In this document: positions 20,549 to 30,214 of the stretch, one piece after another
How the letters are laid out: each line of letters begins with the position of its first letter
How positions within the stretch are numbered: position 1 is the first letter of the stretch
Assembly (NCBI GenBank): GCA_021307315.1
Contig: JAJSPD010000092.1
Span: 1-64,000 of the forward strand
DNA length: 64,000 nucleotides
DNA from: Bisporella sp. PMI_857
Lineage: Eukaryota; Ascomycota; Leotiomycetes; Helotiales; Helotiaceae
Reading direction: 5' to 3'
Program-made: the position numbers and the translations under genes
The notes under the pieces: model-generated
What the model was told of the DNA's origin: nothing
Databases searched by the model: none
Seen by the model: only the letters and a program-made list of their open reading frames with translations

Positions 20549-20978
20549 GCTTCTCCATCGTCCTCCTTCTTAGACAACTAAGCCTATCAACCAACATCAC
20601 TGTATCTACTCGAGTAGTATTGGTGAGTTACCCTGTGTAACCAACAGATACCATCAACTTTTGATGGGGTAAACCACGATGAAATTCTATACAGACCACA
20701 TAACTGATGGGCTCGTCAGCCATCAATTAATTATGGGGGATTGAGTCGGTGCAAATGAAATTTTCGCTAAATCTCGCCTTCAGCCACAGCATCAACCTCA
20801 TTCATCGACAACCTGATGCTGGATTTGCTGTGAAAAACCGCAACTAAAATTGCTGTTCCAATTCACGGTTCGCAACAGCCTATAAACTGTGAGGTTGAAT
20901 TTCCTTTTTTATCAAACCTATTTCATGGTATTCCCCTCATTTTTATTCTATGGTCTGGCTCAACATCTAACCTTCATA
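20549..20978. other. upstream region of the F-box-like gene
   Basis: No gene seen. It contains ATCAACTTTTGATGG and similar short palindromic words, and presumably holds the promoter and 5' UTR of the next gene. Confidence 0.35.
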
Positions 20979-21890
20979 ATGACAGGCCCTTCTGAAGCAC
21001 AACCATTCTATACATTCCACAGCAACACGACTGCTGTGCCTGCGGAAATTACTTTGCAGATCTTGAATTATATCGTTGCAGACGCACGACCATTACCGCT
21101 TGGTGGTGGTGTTATAACACGTAGCGCCCACCACCCAGTCGCGTCAGTATCACGGACTTTTCGTTCGATATACCTCAGCCACCCTTACTCAATTTCTACG
21201 AAGAGCAAAGTAACGACGCCGGTCAAAGTCAGTATTGGCGAAGTCCTCGAGTTCAGCGGCCTGAGAACCATAGCATCCTTTTTCGAAGACGGTCCTGGTC
21301 AGGATGCTAAAACTCTACTCAGCGTTCGGTTCCTCAACATATCATATCTTGACAACGATTCTGCTACAGGTTGGGGGCGATGGACTACCAACTACGCATA
21401 CGAAGCTTTTGAGCACCTTTGCAGGCGTTGGGACTTGATGCAAGTATCTTGTCTTCGACTCTGCCTTTCTTACGTGCAGGCGATATCCTCCGTCGACGAC
21501 CCTGGGCTATGGAGCCTACTGAAGCTTCGTAACATTCCTCATTTGATTATCCTTGGGCCATACGGTTGTATCGCACCTAATATCCGCAAATGTTTGAGAA
21601 CGCGCACGCGTAAGAGAAAGCTTTTCCCATGGCGGCCGCTCGGCCTAGAAAATGCAGGAGGAAAGGCTTGGACAGATACCGTCAAGCACCAAGGTCAGGC
21701 GAAATGGCAGCAACAGTACGGGCTACTCGATTCTCGGTACAAGTATTTGCACGGCCGAAAAACTGTAGCTGAAAGGCGTAAAAACCAACGAATTGCTTAT
21801 CATAAGAGGCGACGACGGTGGCCAATGTTATCGAAAGGAAGGAAGAGGAGGTTGCGTCGGAATGTCAGTACACAACTGACGGCTGCTTAG
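20979..21890 (+). CDS. hypothetical F-box-like protein
   Basis: 303 residues from ATG 20979 (MTGPSEAQ). The frame is open further upstream with another ATG at 20925. Residues 24-35 (VPAEITLQILNYIV) resemble the start of an F-box (LPxEIxxxILxYL), which would recruit a target to an SCF ubiquitin ligase. The middle has no known repeats. The C-terminus is extremely basic (RRKNQRIAYHKRRRRW, then KGRKRRLRR), suggesting nuclear or nucleic-acid contact. The frame is intact and has no visible intron. The F-box call rests on one short motif. Confidence 0.6.
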   Translation: MTGPSEAQPFYTFHSNTTAVPAEITLQILNYIVADARPLPLGGGVITRSAHHPVASVSRTFRSIYLSHPYSISTKSKVTTPVKVSIGEVLEFSGLRTIASFFEDGPGQDAKTLLSVRFLNISYLDNDSATGWGRWTTNYAYEAFEHLCRRWDLMQVSCLRLCLSYVQAISSVDDPGLWSLLKLRNIPHLIILGPYGCIAPNIRKCLRTRTRKRKLFPWRPLGLENAGGKAWTDTVKHQGQAKWQQQYGLLDSRYKYLHGRKTVAERRKNQRIAYHKRRRRWPMLSKGRKRRLRRNVSTQLTAA

Positions 21891-22206
21891 CCCCAACACT
21901 AATAACAGTCACCTCTTGAATCGGAATATCACCAGCCAACCGTACCGGGATCCGGGAGGCGGTCACGGATATGTTCTGGGGGTCGATGTAGGAGACAGAA
22001 TATGAGTGATAATAATCGAAGCTATAAGCTCACAGCACAAAAAGATTACTCCCAAATTGGCCCTTAGCTCGAGTCTATAACTTTAAAGTCTGTATCCCAA
22101 AGGAAACACAAACGATATATCCACAACATACAACTCCACAGCCGATACAAGACAAACCTCGCTCCCTCCTACGCGCAAGACTCACCGAGATGCTAAAGGG
22201 AGTCAG
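21891..22206. other. intergenic, no gene seen
   Basis: Spacer between two convergent genes; no repeats or frames of note. Confidence 0.35.
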
Positions 22207-22638
22207 TCAGATTGCCCTCGGCCATATCATCAGTCTCTTTGTAGATGACAACACTCTACTCCAAGAACTACGTGTTCTATTTTCGACTAACGAATCAAAT
22301 CCCTCGAGAAAGCCCAATTTTCCATCCTGATCCTCTTCTGACAAGTGGGCACGCACGAGCGGAGTGGTTGGCTTTTCTGACCATAATGTTTGATCAATGC
22401 ACTCCCAAAAGTCGAGGTCGGCTGACCAGTTCTGCCAATCGTACATGTGGTTAATGTGTAAAAATCGCCGATCGAGAGCCGCAATTCGCTGTAGGACGAG
22501 GTCAAGCTTGCGTGTCGCAAAGATTGTCTGGATAGGGCTGAGACTCGCGGCCAGAGCGTCGTATGGGTCAAAATCCGTATGGTATAGGCTGCTGGCAACG
22601 ATCCAGTACGCTAGTCGGTGGTGTCGTTGTTCCAGTGC
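22207..22638 (-). CDS. 3' exon of an unrecognised gene
   Basis: Open on the minus strand from a likely 3' splice site (AATATTAG|GCACTGG at 22639) to a stop at 22207, 143 codons. It reads HHRLAYWIVASSLYHTDFD...NHMYDWQNWSADLDFWEC, a compact helical-looking and Trp-rich sequence unlike random translation. A GAA|GTAAGT donor lies about 180 nt upstream on the same strand (near 22820), but the upstream exon cannot be fixed. No family recognised. Confidence 0.4.
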   Translation of the reverse strand, partial: ALEQRHHRLAYWIVASSLYHTDFDPYDALAASLSPIQTIFATRKLDLVLQRIAALDRRFLHINHMYDWQNWSADLDFWECIDQTLWSEKPTTPLVRAHLSEEDQDGKLGFLEGFDSLVENRTRSSWSRVLSSTKRLMIWPRAI

Positions 22639-23570
22639 CTAATATTTTTAGCACTTTGTCCCGACGGATTCCTACGTTTTCTAACCTTTTCAACTTTAAG
22701 ATAAATCTCCCTGGTCCTTGGACGCGCTTGAAATGCCCTACGAAGGCCGTCGCGTACATCGGATACGGCATAAAGCAAACTGGCGGGTTGTGCCTTATAT
22801 CGTACTTACTTCGCCTCGCACCTTTGAAAAGGCAAAGCAGTATAAAGAGTAGGTAATCCGGACTCCTTCCGCAAAACCCATCAATTTCCCCAATGCCCCT
22901 CAAAGAGTTTTGCTGCTGATAGTTGCTCCAGTTAGTGCCGTTTCAAGAGAATCCTCAACTGCTCGATCTCAGCCTGCAAACGCTCGTCCCTCTTGTTTTC
23001 GACACCTTCCCTGCTACCTCATATTGAAGGAGTCATCAAAACCGCATCCGCATTAACCATGTAGGCTTATATACACATTTTGCAAGGCCAGGGAGAAGGT
23101 CACTGCCGTTACTGAGCACCAAGACAAGACAACTCGAAATTCTCCTATCGCCCATCGAAACAGAGTATATACGGGGATATTGGAGCGAAACCGGATGCAG
23201 TAGAGCCATGGAAATGGAGGAATGGTACATCGCACTTCTATGGCTCGCCAGCTCCTATTTACCCTATTCGACTTTGCGTCAATCTCTTTTTAAGGCACAA
23301 CAGCCTCCTTACCTATCGCTCTGCTCCACGTCAGGCGAAGTGAAATACCAAAATCCGATGTGGAAAAGTCATCATATTACTACATTGGCATTCTTTCTTT
23401 CATTTCCAGCATCGTCAGATCGAGACGCAGCCGCATTTCCGATGACTTTTCAAGAAATATCAAAGCTTCGCCAGCTATTCGGCAGACGAGTGTCAATGTT
23501 TTTAGAAGCATTCGTCTACTTCGCAGCGCTGAATCGAGGGTTGCCATTCTTGCGGGACATTCTTCCTCCT
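22639..23570. other. no gene that I can support
   Basis: Contains the presumed 5' part of the previous gene. Frames of 60-143 codons on both strands (for example 23208-23639) lack motifs and compositional bias. Confidence 0.3.
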
Positions 23571-23750
23571 CTACGGCGAGGGATCTCCCTTTCGTCGCGA
23601 CGTTGCGGTCCTATTCATTTTAACGCCTTCAGCGTCTAGACGCGTTCTTCGCTCAACGGACGCTTCGAGCTTGCCCCCTCCACAGCCGTCCCTCTTCCTA
23701 ACTCTTTCTAATTCCTTCAGGACTTTAGGCGAAGTACGTTTGCTCCGCAT
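23571..23750 (-). CDS. small basic hypothetical frame, 59 residues
   Basis: From ATG 23750 (MRSKRTSPKVLKELERVRKR) to a TAG at 23571, rich in Lys and Arg. The sequence past the stop loses coherence. It may be a short exon or a gene remnant linked to the next entry upstream. Confidence 0.25.
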   Translation of the reverse strand: MRSKRTSPKVLKELERVRKRDGCGGGKLEASVERRTRLDAEGVKMNRTATSRRKGDPSP

Positions 23751-23830
23751 TGCTTCGAAATCCTACCAGGGGCGTGTTCTGTGCAGAGACAATAGCACAT
23801 TAGTCAAGCGTTAGAGAGATTCACGAATAT

Positions 23831-24315
23831 TCAGAGCCAAGATTGGTCTGTGGGAAGATTGAATAGCATACTGCTCAAGATCGTCGCCACCTCAAGAGCG
23901 GTATTCCCTAGATCTAAGGGGATGTCTGCACTAGGATCAGAGGAATCGGTCTGTTGCTTGCCAGAAGCAGTCGTCCCGATAGGCCCCGGATCCTCCCAGG
24001 CCGGATGATCAGGCGTAGTGATCGCATCGGCGCTATGTAGTCGGGGAGGGACCAACGAGATATCTAAGGTAGCCCCATCCGGCTCTTGTTCATTTTTCAC
24101 GCGGCTAAAACTCAGTTCTGCTCCCGGAGGATGGTAATGAATAAACTGATACGTCCCTGGCGCTGGGCGACTCGCCTTAGAGTCATGGTTTCGCTTGCGT
24201 GCTGCGACCCTACGCTCTTTCGCCTCTCAGGAGAATATTTCCTTAGTCGGCCGCCGCGGTTTACAGCCTTCGCCGAGCCCTTTCGGGGAGGGACAAGTTC
24301 TCCATCGCTAGCCAT
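23831..24315 (-). pseudogene. hypothetical protein, apparently frameshifted
   Basis: From ATG 24315 (MASDGELVPPRKGSAK) the frame is basic and Ser-rich to about 24130. The plausible continuation lies in another frame, YQFIHYHPPGAELSFSRVKN, ending NLPTDQSWL at 23831, with an acidic Thr/Ser/Pro-rich tail. No intron of usable length fits the join, so a frameshift is more likely. No domain recognised. It may be related to the small basic frame just downstream. Confidence 0.35.
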
Positions 24316-25215
24316 TGTGAGCATCGAGGAAAACAATGAATGGATGTATCGGACGTACTCCTGTTGACCAGCATTTTCTGCTGGCTGGTCATCTAATTAA
24401 GGATTCAGCAAAACACAAGGGTTGCACGGGCCTTCGTACTGGGAGCTGGTGAATTATTTATTATAGAAAGGCTCGAAGCAGGGACTACGGAGAGGATGAA
24501 TTGCATTGCCAATGCTTTATCGAGCAGAACTTTCTAGCTAATTTGAGGAGCAATTAGGTTCGTCTATCTGCATGGCCGACTTTAAAGTGTAGACTATGTT
24601 GTCACGTGATGAACATGGGACAATAACCTCGATATAGATAGCGTGCAGGATAAAAACCCCGATTAGGCAGGCGGTAGAAGAGTGTCTAGTATCGCTCAAT
24701 CAGGAAATCCAACTTCACATTCAACCTTTGTGCCAACACCATGCACCGCACTGGGCTCCGAAATGGCTGAAGATATAGGCATTGTCTTGCCCTTGTTATT
24801 CTCGATTTTTCCATGTGGCTCAATTGCATTTTTGCGACATACCGTTTTTCGAACCACCGCCTAAGCCTAAGCACCGTTTCATCCAATCGATAGGCGCTGT
24901 AAGGTGCTGGAGTAGTGTGGCACAAATCAACTCATACTGAACAAAGACTAATCTCTACCCTTTCTACTACGTCCCGAGTCTCCTACTTATACCCTCCAAA
25001 CCCCTGGCGACTCCCTACGTGCCCATACATGCCAAGTCTCAGTGCCTTTACCGAGCCCCCTTCATTGCCCCTCAGCACGTGACATCCTGGCGCCTGACAG
25101 GCGCGGACTAGAGTGAGATTTGAAGCCGTGAGACCGCACTGGGCGGGAGGGACACTCTCCCTTGCCAAACCTCGACGCAGCCTCTCCTCTCGTACTAGCT
25201 TTAATCGGCTTATTG
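24316..25215. other. gene-free stretch
   Basis: No frame with recognisable content on either strand and no repeat shared with the rest of the window. Confidence 0.35.
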
Positions 25216-25220
25216 GTATC

Positions 25221-25385
25221 TGTTGGTATCACAGGGGGGGATGAGACATAGAATAAAGGGGTTTCCTGTATTCGTGGTTGTTATGTCTGAAGAAGGAAGA
25301 AGCGCGAGGTCGAGAAGCTTAAGGCTCCTCGGTTTCACGCTAGTCCCAATATAGTCTAGTACTATTACATGACCATATACCGACA
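25221..25385. mobile_element. solo LTR family B, uninterrupted copy
   Basis: 165 bp, TGTTGGTATC...ATACCGACA, with a perfect duplication GTATC (25216-25220, 25386-25390). It is almost identical to the two halves of 8407-8779, which makes it the reference for the nested insertion there. Confidence 0.85.
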
Positions 25386-25390
25386 GTATC

Positions 25391-25836
25391 CGTAGTATAA
25401 AACACGGATAGACGGTATCCGTCTGGATCACTAGTATCCATAAGATGCGGTATTTTAGTATTACAAGTAAGCGCTTACTGTAATAGCCTTTGTCGTGTAT
25501 ATCTACGCTCCTTACAGCTTCCTAAAGGAGACTCAAGTCAATCAAGTATTCTCTTACTTTACTTGCACTATATTAATGGCCTGCTGTTACTCACTTCTTA
25601 CAAACCTCACAATTTTAAAGAAGAGATGTATATAGAGTTTACCTGACAGGGTCGCAACTAGAAGCTAGAGAGCGAAATTGAAGAGAGTGGCATTGTAGTG
25701 CGAGAAAGTTCCCGTCCATCTCAAAACCTAGAAATATGATGTCATAAAAATATGTTTAACGAGAAATTGCAACGGTAGAGAATGTCCAAAGCATTCGAGA
25801 GACTGCCTCAGGGGCGTATGACCTTGGCTTTCACCC
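25391..25836. other. intergenic, no gene seen
   Basis: 3' flank of the MYND gene; AT-rich without recognisable features. Confidence 0.35.
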
Positions 25837-26861
25837 TCAATTTCTACCGTGCTTCTGGTGCAAGTCCTTGATCATATCGATCGCGCCAGGAGTCTCAGCC
25901 CACGAATCATAACAATACTGAAGATTCAACTGCATCTGTTCTGGTGTACCATGACTGTACATCTGAGGACGAGACTTCAAATGTGCGCCGGGATTGAGAA
26001 GAGCAGGCCAAAAGTACTTGTTCGATTTGTTGACCGCTTTGTACAATTCCTTCACTTGCTCTTCCACTTTCTTGATGAGTGGCCCTTGGTCTTTGCTGCT
26101 CATGATGTCCTTGTTACCCGCAATGATGGTGCTTACAGGCTGACTACGAATATTATCGAGGATCTCTTGTGGAACGACTTCACCCACTACAGAAAATTCT
26201 GAAAAGAGTTCAAGCCTTTCAAGAGTCTGATCTTGACTAACATGATGGAAGCTGTGTGACTGAGAGCTGCCCATTTGCTGGTGAATTCGTCGACAGGCTC
26301 GAAGACATCTGCGTCCTTGACATCGAGATAGGGGTTGTCCATGTTTCCCCAGTCATAGTTGGACTCCTGGCCTGTGGTTGCCCACCATTTGACAAAGTCA
26401 TAGCATTCCTGGTCTTTGCCCAGTCGTAAGAAAAGAGGCGGGGCGAGATCGCGAATACCCATGTTGTCGCCACGACAGAGGCGAAGCATGTCCATGATGT
26501 GATCGAGAGCTGATTTGACGGCATAGAGTGTCTTGACCTTCAAGAGAGCTTCCACAAGAGCGTATCGAGCTCTCATATAAGCTCTGGTTTCATGGATTCC
26601 CCAGAAGTGGCCGGCCTCCTCTTCGAAGATGGTTGCACCAGGCGGGGTCATGAAATCGCCAGGGTGAGCTCGGAGCTTTTGTTCTTCGCGATCAAGCTCT
26701 TTCTGGGCCTTCTTGACACCGTTACATGCGACTTTGTGCGCGTATCTGTGTTCGACTTGATGGTCTCTACCACAGTAGGTCATGACGTTGCAGGCTTGGC
26801 ATCGAGAGAGCTTCTCCTTGCTGCCGCACATTGGGCATTGGGTCGTGAGTGAGAGGCTCAT
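25837..26861 (-). pseudogene. MYND zinc-finger protein with a frameshift
   Basis: From ATG 26861 (MSLSLTTQCPMCGSKEKLSRC) the N-terminus has the C-x2-C, C-x2-C, C-x3-C/H spacing of a MYND finger, a protein-interaction module. The helical middle follows to KIRLLKGLNSFQN. There the frame runs into a stop (26187), and the family's conserved continuation, SVVGEVVPQEILDNIR...KSNKYFWPALLNPG, is in another frame up to a stop at 25837. Adding one T in the TTTT run near 26195 would reconnect them. The rest is undamaged. It is either a young pseudogene or a homopolymer error. Function of this fungal MYND family is not established. Confidence 0.75.
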
Positions 26862-27105
26862 GGTGGCTAGTATTGAGGTTTTTCGGGTGAATGGATTCAG
26901 GGCGTTAGTCAATTGACGGGAGATAGTCGTTGTTTGACGACAAAGATTTTATGATTCCGTTTGGCGGTGAAGGGTGTCAGAATTAGTGTCCAGCCATGTG
27001 CATAACTAGCCTTAAAATTAGGCTCTGCTTAAATCTACACGGCACTTACCTAAATCTACACGCCAAGCCCGGCACCGGCGCACCAGCCTTACATCGCCTT
27101 ACCAT
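26862..27105. other. upstream of the MYND gene
   Basis: Probable promoter of the MYND gene, with two AAATCTACACG(G/C)C words near 27031 and 27053. It ends at the MULE terminus. Confidence 0.3.
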
Positions 27106-27185
27106 ACAAATTACTATAGCAACGAATGCATGGTCTATGTTTATTTACCAACCACTTAATACGACTTAAGTCAAAAAAAGTGAAG

Positions 27186-29598
27186 CTATTCCCAACTTGA
27201 TGTGTCAACCTCAATACAGTCTTGCGTCGCATTCTCGTCTTGCATTAAGCGATCAGCAATTATTGCAGAGTCCACCATAGAATCTGTCTGATATATAGAT
27301 GCAATGCCCCTTATATAGGCTCTCTCCCGCACAGTCCCAGGCTCGTACGTATCCACATGGCCATCCCATATCCTGGTCATCCCCATAGAAGTCGTAGATA
27401 GGCCAGTTTGTACTACGAAGGGCTGCTCCTGGCGTGCTGGTCGTAGGTCAAGAGCTGCAGGCGCTGAACTACTTGGGAGTTCAAAGGCAGAAGGTAGTCG
27501 TTTTGTACTGCCAAGTGCCCCTTTTGGCCTACCTTTGCCACGAATTGCAAGAGGTTCAAGTACTTGTCTGTTTTGGTCCTGGTCCTGGTCCTGATCCTGA
27601 CTTTGGCCGATCGTACAGTCGTAATACCAATGTGGATGTTTATCCTCAAGTCGTATTACTCCTCCGTTCTGTTTTCGCTCATAAATGATATGAGAGCAAG
27701 GAAGACCCATCGTGGTACGTATTGTACAACTATATTGAAAAAGGAGTGGATACCCAGCTTTTGGTATTTTTGCCTGTTCAATAACCAGCTTCTGGAGAGC
27801 GTAGTCATGGACGTAACAAACAAGAGCAGCAAAAAGAGGAGTATTTGTATTGTGTTTTGGTCGAAGCTTCTCTTTAGCTAGGGCCTCTTGTATGCCTTCT
27901 TGCTGCGCAACCCAGAACACTGATAGCTTGTCAAATACAGTATTTAAGTCACCACTCCCTCGTTGTAGATATGACTTTAGAGTACTGTGACAACCTTCGA
28001 TTGGCGACGTTACGACAACCCCAAAGTGAAGAGATTGGTCAATCCAATGCCGTACAAGCTTCTCTTTCCATAGCGTTAACCATGTGCCTTCTACGTAGTC
28101 CACAGCACCACGAGGATATGTACGAATTTGTTTGAGATTTGATATATAGGCGGACTCCGAGGAAGAATTAAGGAGAGTAATCCAATCGCGTATAAAAGCT
28201 TGAAATTGAGGGTGCCGTTGAGCAATACCGTTGCTATCTTTAATTGGACCTTGAAAGAACTTTTTACACTTAGCAAGAACGTTCGTATTAACATGCCACC
28301 GGCAAAGGATATGAGAGGATTGAGGAAATGATATATCAATAGCCTTCATTAAAGCAAGCTCCCTATCAGTCACTATAGAGAGTGGCTGCTTGATTTTTCG
28401 ACTTGTTATCACCTCCTTAAATTGACATAACACCCAGTTGTACGATTCCCAAACCTCACTTGATAAAAAGGTTAATGCAATTTGCAAAACCTTGTTTCCA
28501 CCAGTAATAGCGCAGATATTTAGTAACGGTATGTTAAATCGATTTGTTATATATGTGCAATCGAGTAAAAGGACATGAGAGTACTGCCTGTACGTGTCAA
28601 GTGCGGTAGGGTGTGCAAAGAAGAGATGGGTAAGGTTATTCGTAGAATTAAGTCGAAATGCTGGAGAGAAGCCTTTGTCTTCAAGTTTCTATATAATTTA
28701 TTAGCAAAGTCGAAAAGGAGGACTTAGAACCTTCATACTCTCAAAAGCCACTGTGTAGGAGACTTCCCACCAAGATCCTTAAGGCGCTCAGCTTGTGTAA
28801 TATTGGTCAGGTCGTCGCGTGTCAAAAAGACCAGTGGATGTCCAATTCGTAAAGATGAGAGGACAGTAGAGTTGCTCATGCCAGCTTGCCAGCTTCGTAC
28901 GATCTCCGCACGAACCTCCGGCTTTAAGGAAGCAATTCTGTGTGCTGGATGAGCTATTGGAGCTTGGGAGGGCCTATGGTTGCGTGTATCCTCAAGGACC
29001 TTCAAAGCCCAGGACACAGTATCCTCTTGTTGTAAGCCGGCGACTGTAACAACTCAAGCTGAACAGGGATCTCGATCCGTAGATCTAGGTAGAAGGACTC
29101 AGAGGTGTGAACAGCTATCAATTGTTATAACTAAGAGAACAAGCTACAGGCAGAAGAAGGAAAGGAGAGTAGTGCTTTATATACAGGACACTGGCCAGGG
29201 GCCAGTGTAAGCGAGCCCTGTAGGGTCAGTCGCCAAGCCCTGGGATGCCGAGCCCCGTAGCAACAGGGGCCAAGCTCTACCGAGCTTTGCGGTGTCTGGC
29301 GCCAAGCTCGAGATAGGGCCAGGGCCGTGACAGCGACTCGCATTTTGCACCCACACTTCTTAGACCCAGTATTGTTACGCTGACGAGAAGAGTGAGTATT
29401 AGAGCTCTTGCCCTTAGGATCGTAGTTGCCTCCACGGTCGCAATCGAATAAGACCCGGTTTGGCTTCGTAGAACGAGTAATAATTGCATATCCATTATCA
29501 CGACCATGGGTTTGAAGAGCAGCAAAAAGAGCGTCTTTTGTACTGTAAATTGCTTCAGGTGGTGCTGACCGGAATGTAGAAGGTAATGGAGTTGACAT
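27186..29598 (-). pseudogene. MULE transposase, disrupted by a solo LTR
   Basis: Exon 1 starts at ATG 29598, is cut at 29333 by an LTR, resumes at 29039 and ends at 28739. A 50-nt intron follows (28738-28689: GTATGA, GCTAATA, ATAG) and exon 2 runs 28688-27186. Without the LTR and one TSD copy the frame is continuous (KMRVAGLQQED). N-terminal FAR1-like cysteine/basic region, then the MULE catalytic core with DCTYI, SIVTDREL and a Glu in GTWLTLWKEKL, and a SWIM finger (CTIRTTMGLPCSH). The C-terminus has a (DQ)n run. About 780 residues. It would cut and paste the element. Apart from the LTR I see no damage, so the LTR inactivated it. Confidence 0.85.
29045..29332. mobile_element. solo LTR family A inside the MULE exon
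   Basis: 288 bp, TGTAACAACTCAAGCTG...CCAGGGCCGTGACA, with perfect duplication GCGAC at 29040-29044 and 29333-29337. The same family as 18054-18565. It provides the clean, uninterrupted form of the LTR. Confidence 0.9.
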
Positions 29599-29704
29599 AG
29601 TAAGAGTAGAGTAGTTAGGAATAGCTTCACTTTTTTTGACTTAGGTCGTATTAGGTGGTTGGTAAATAAACATAGACCATGCATTCGTTGCTATAGTAAT
29701 TTGT

Positions 29705-30045
29705 TTACCTCAGGCACTCAGGCCATAATCCGAGAGGAGTTTAGCTTTGTTAGGATAATAGTACTTCCGCTCCGAAACGATCACGTTACTCCTACAACTC
29801 CTCTCGTATATGGCCTGAGGATCCTGTCAAACGCGCGCACTGACTACTCGACAATTTGTATGTGTTTTTCGCGATTCTGGGGAATCATCATTTTTCATAT
29901 TCATTAATAGCCACGTCAACATCTGTTGTATCTATCCTGAATTTCACTGGGCTCTGCATAAAGGTATACTCTATCTAAAAATCAAGTTACTTTTGCCGTC
30001 CTATACCTGTGTCTCGTAAAAAATGCTAATATATGACGAACTAGA
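29705..30045 (+). repeat. left long TIR, tip is a hairpin
   Basis: The outer 115 bp fold on themselves: CTCAGGCCAT at 29717 pairs with ATGGCCTGAG at 29810-29819, and AGAGGAGTTT pairs with AACTCCTCTC. The inner 220 bp align with the right TIR. The 7-mer CTCAGGC occurs twice at the very tip. Confidence 0.7.
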
Positions 30046-30214
30046 CCGCGTCAAAATCGTCATCCAACCACCGTTCCTCCCTTCAAGGCCAAAAGAGTCG
30101 AGAGAAACACTATGCAAGATCAGTGAAATGCCATCGGATACCATATAACGCTTTCCTCGGTCGGGATTTACGTGTCTATCATGTTATTGGGCACCTGTTG
30201 CGTTCATATTTTCT

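Larger units (their letters stand above)
27106..29704 (-). mobile_element. Mutator-like element (MULE) with about 85-bp TIRs
   Basis: The left end ACAAATTACTATAGCAACG (27106) and right end CGTTGCTATAGTAATTTGT (29704) are exact complements. The match continues inward about 85 bp to GGAATAGCTTCAC with about two mismatches. A perfect 9-bp duplication is not visible (CTTACCATA and TTTACCTCA share 6 of 9). It contains one transposase gene, split by a solo LTR, and directly abuts the 7-kb element at 29705. Confidence 0.85.

Noticed and set aside
23208..23639. 143-codon + frame starting MEMEEWYIAL
   Set aside because: No motif, no biased composition and no splice context; likely chance.
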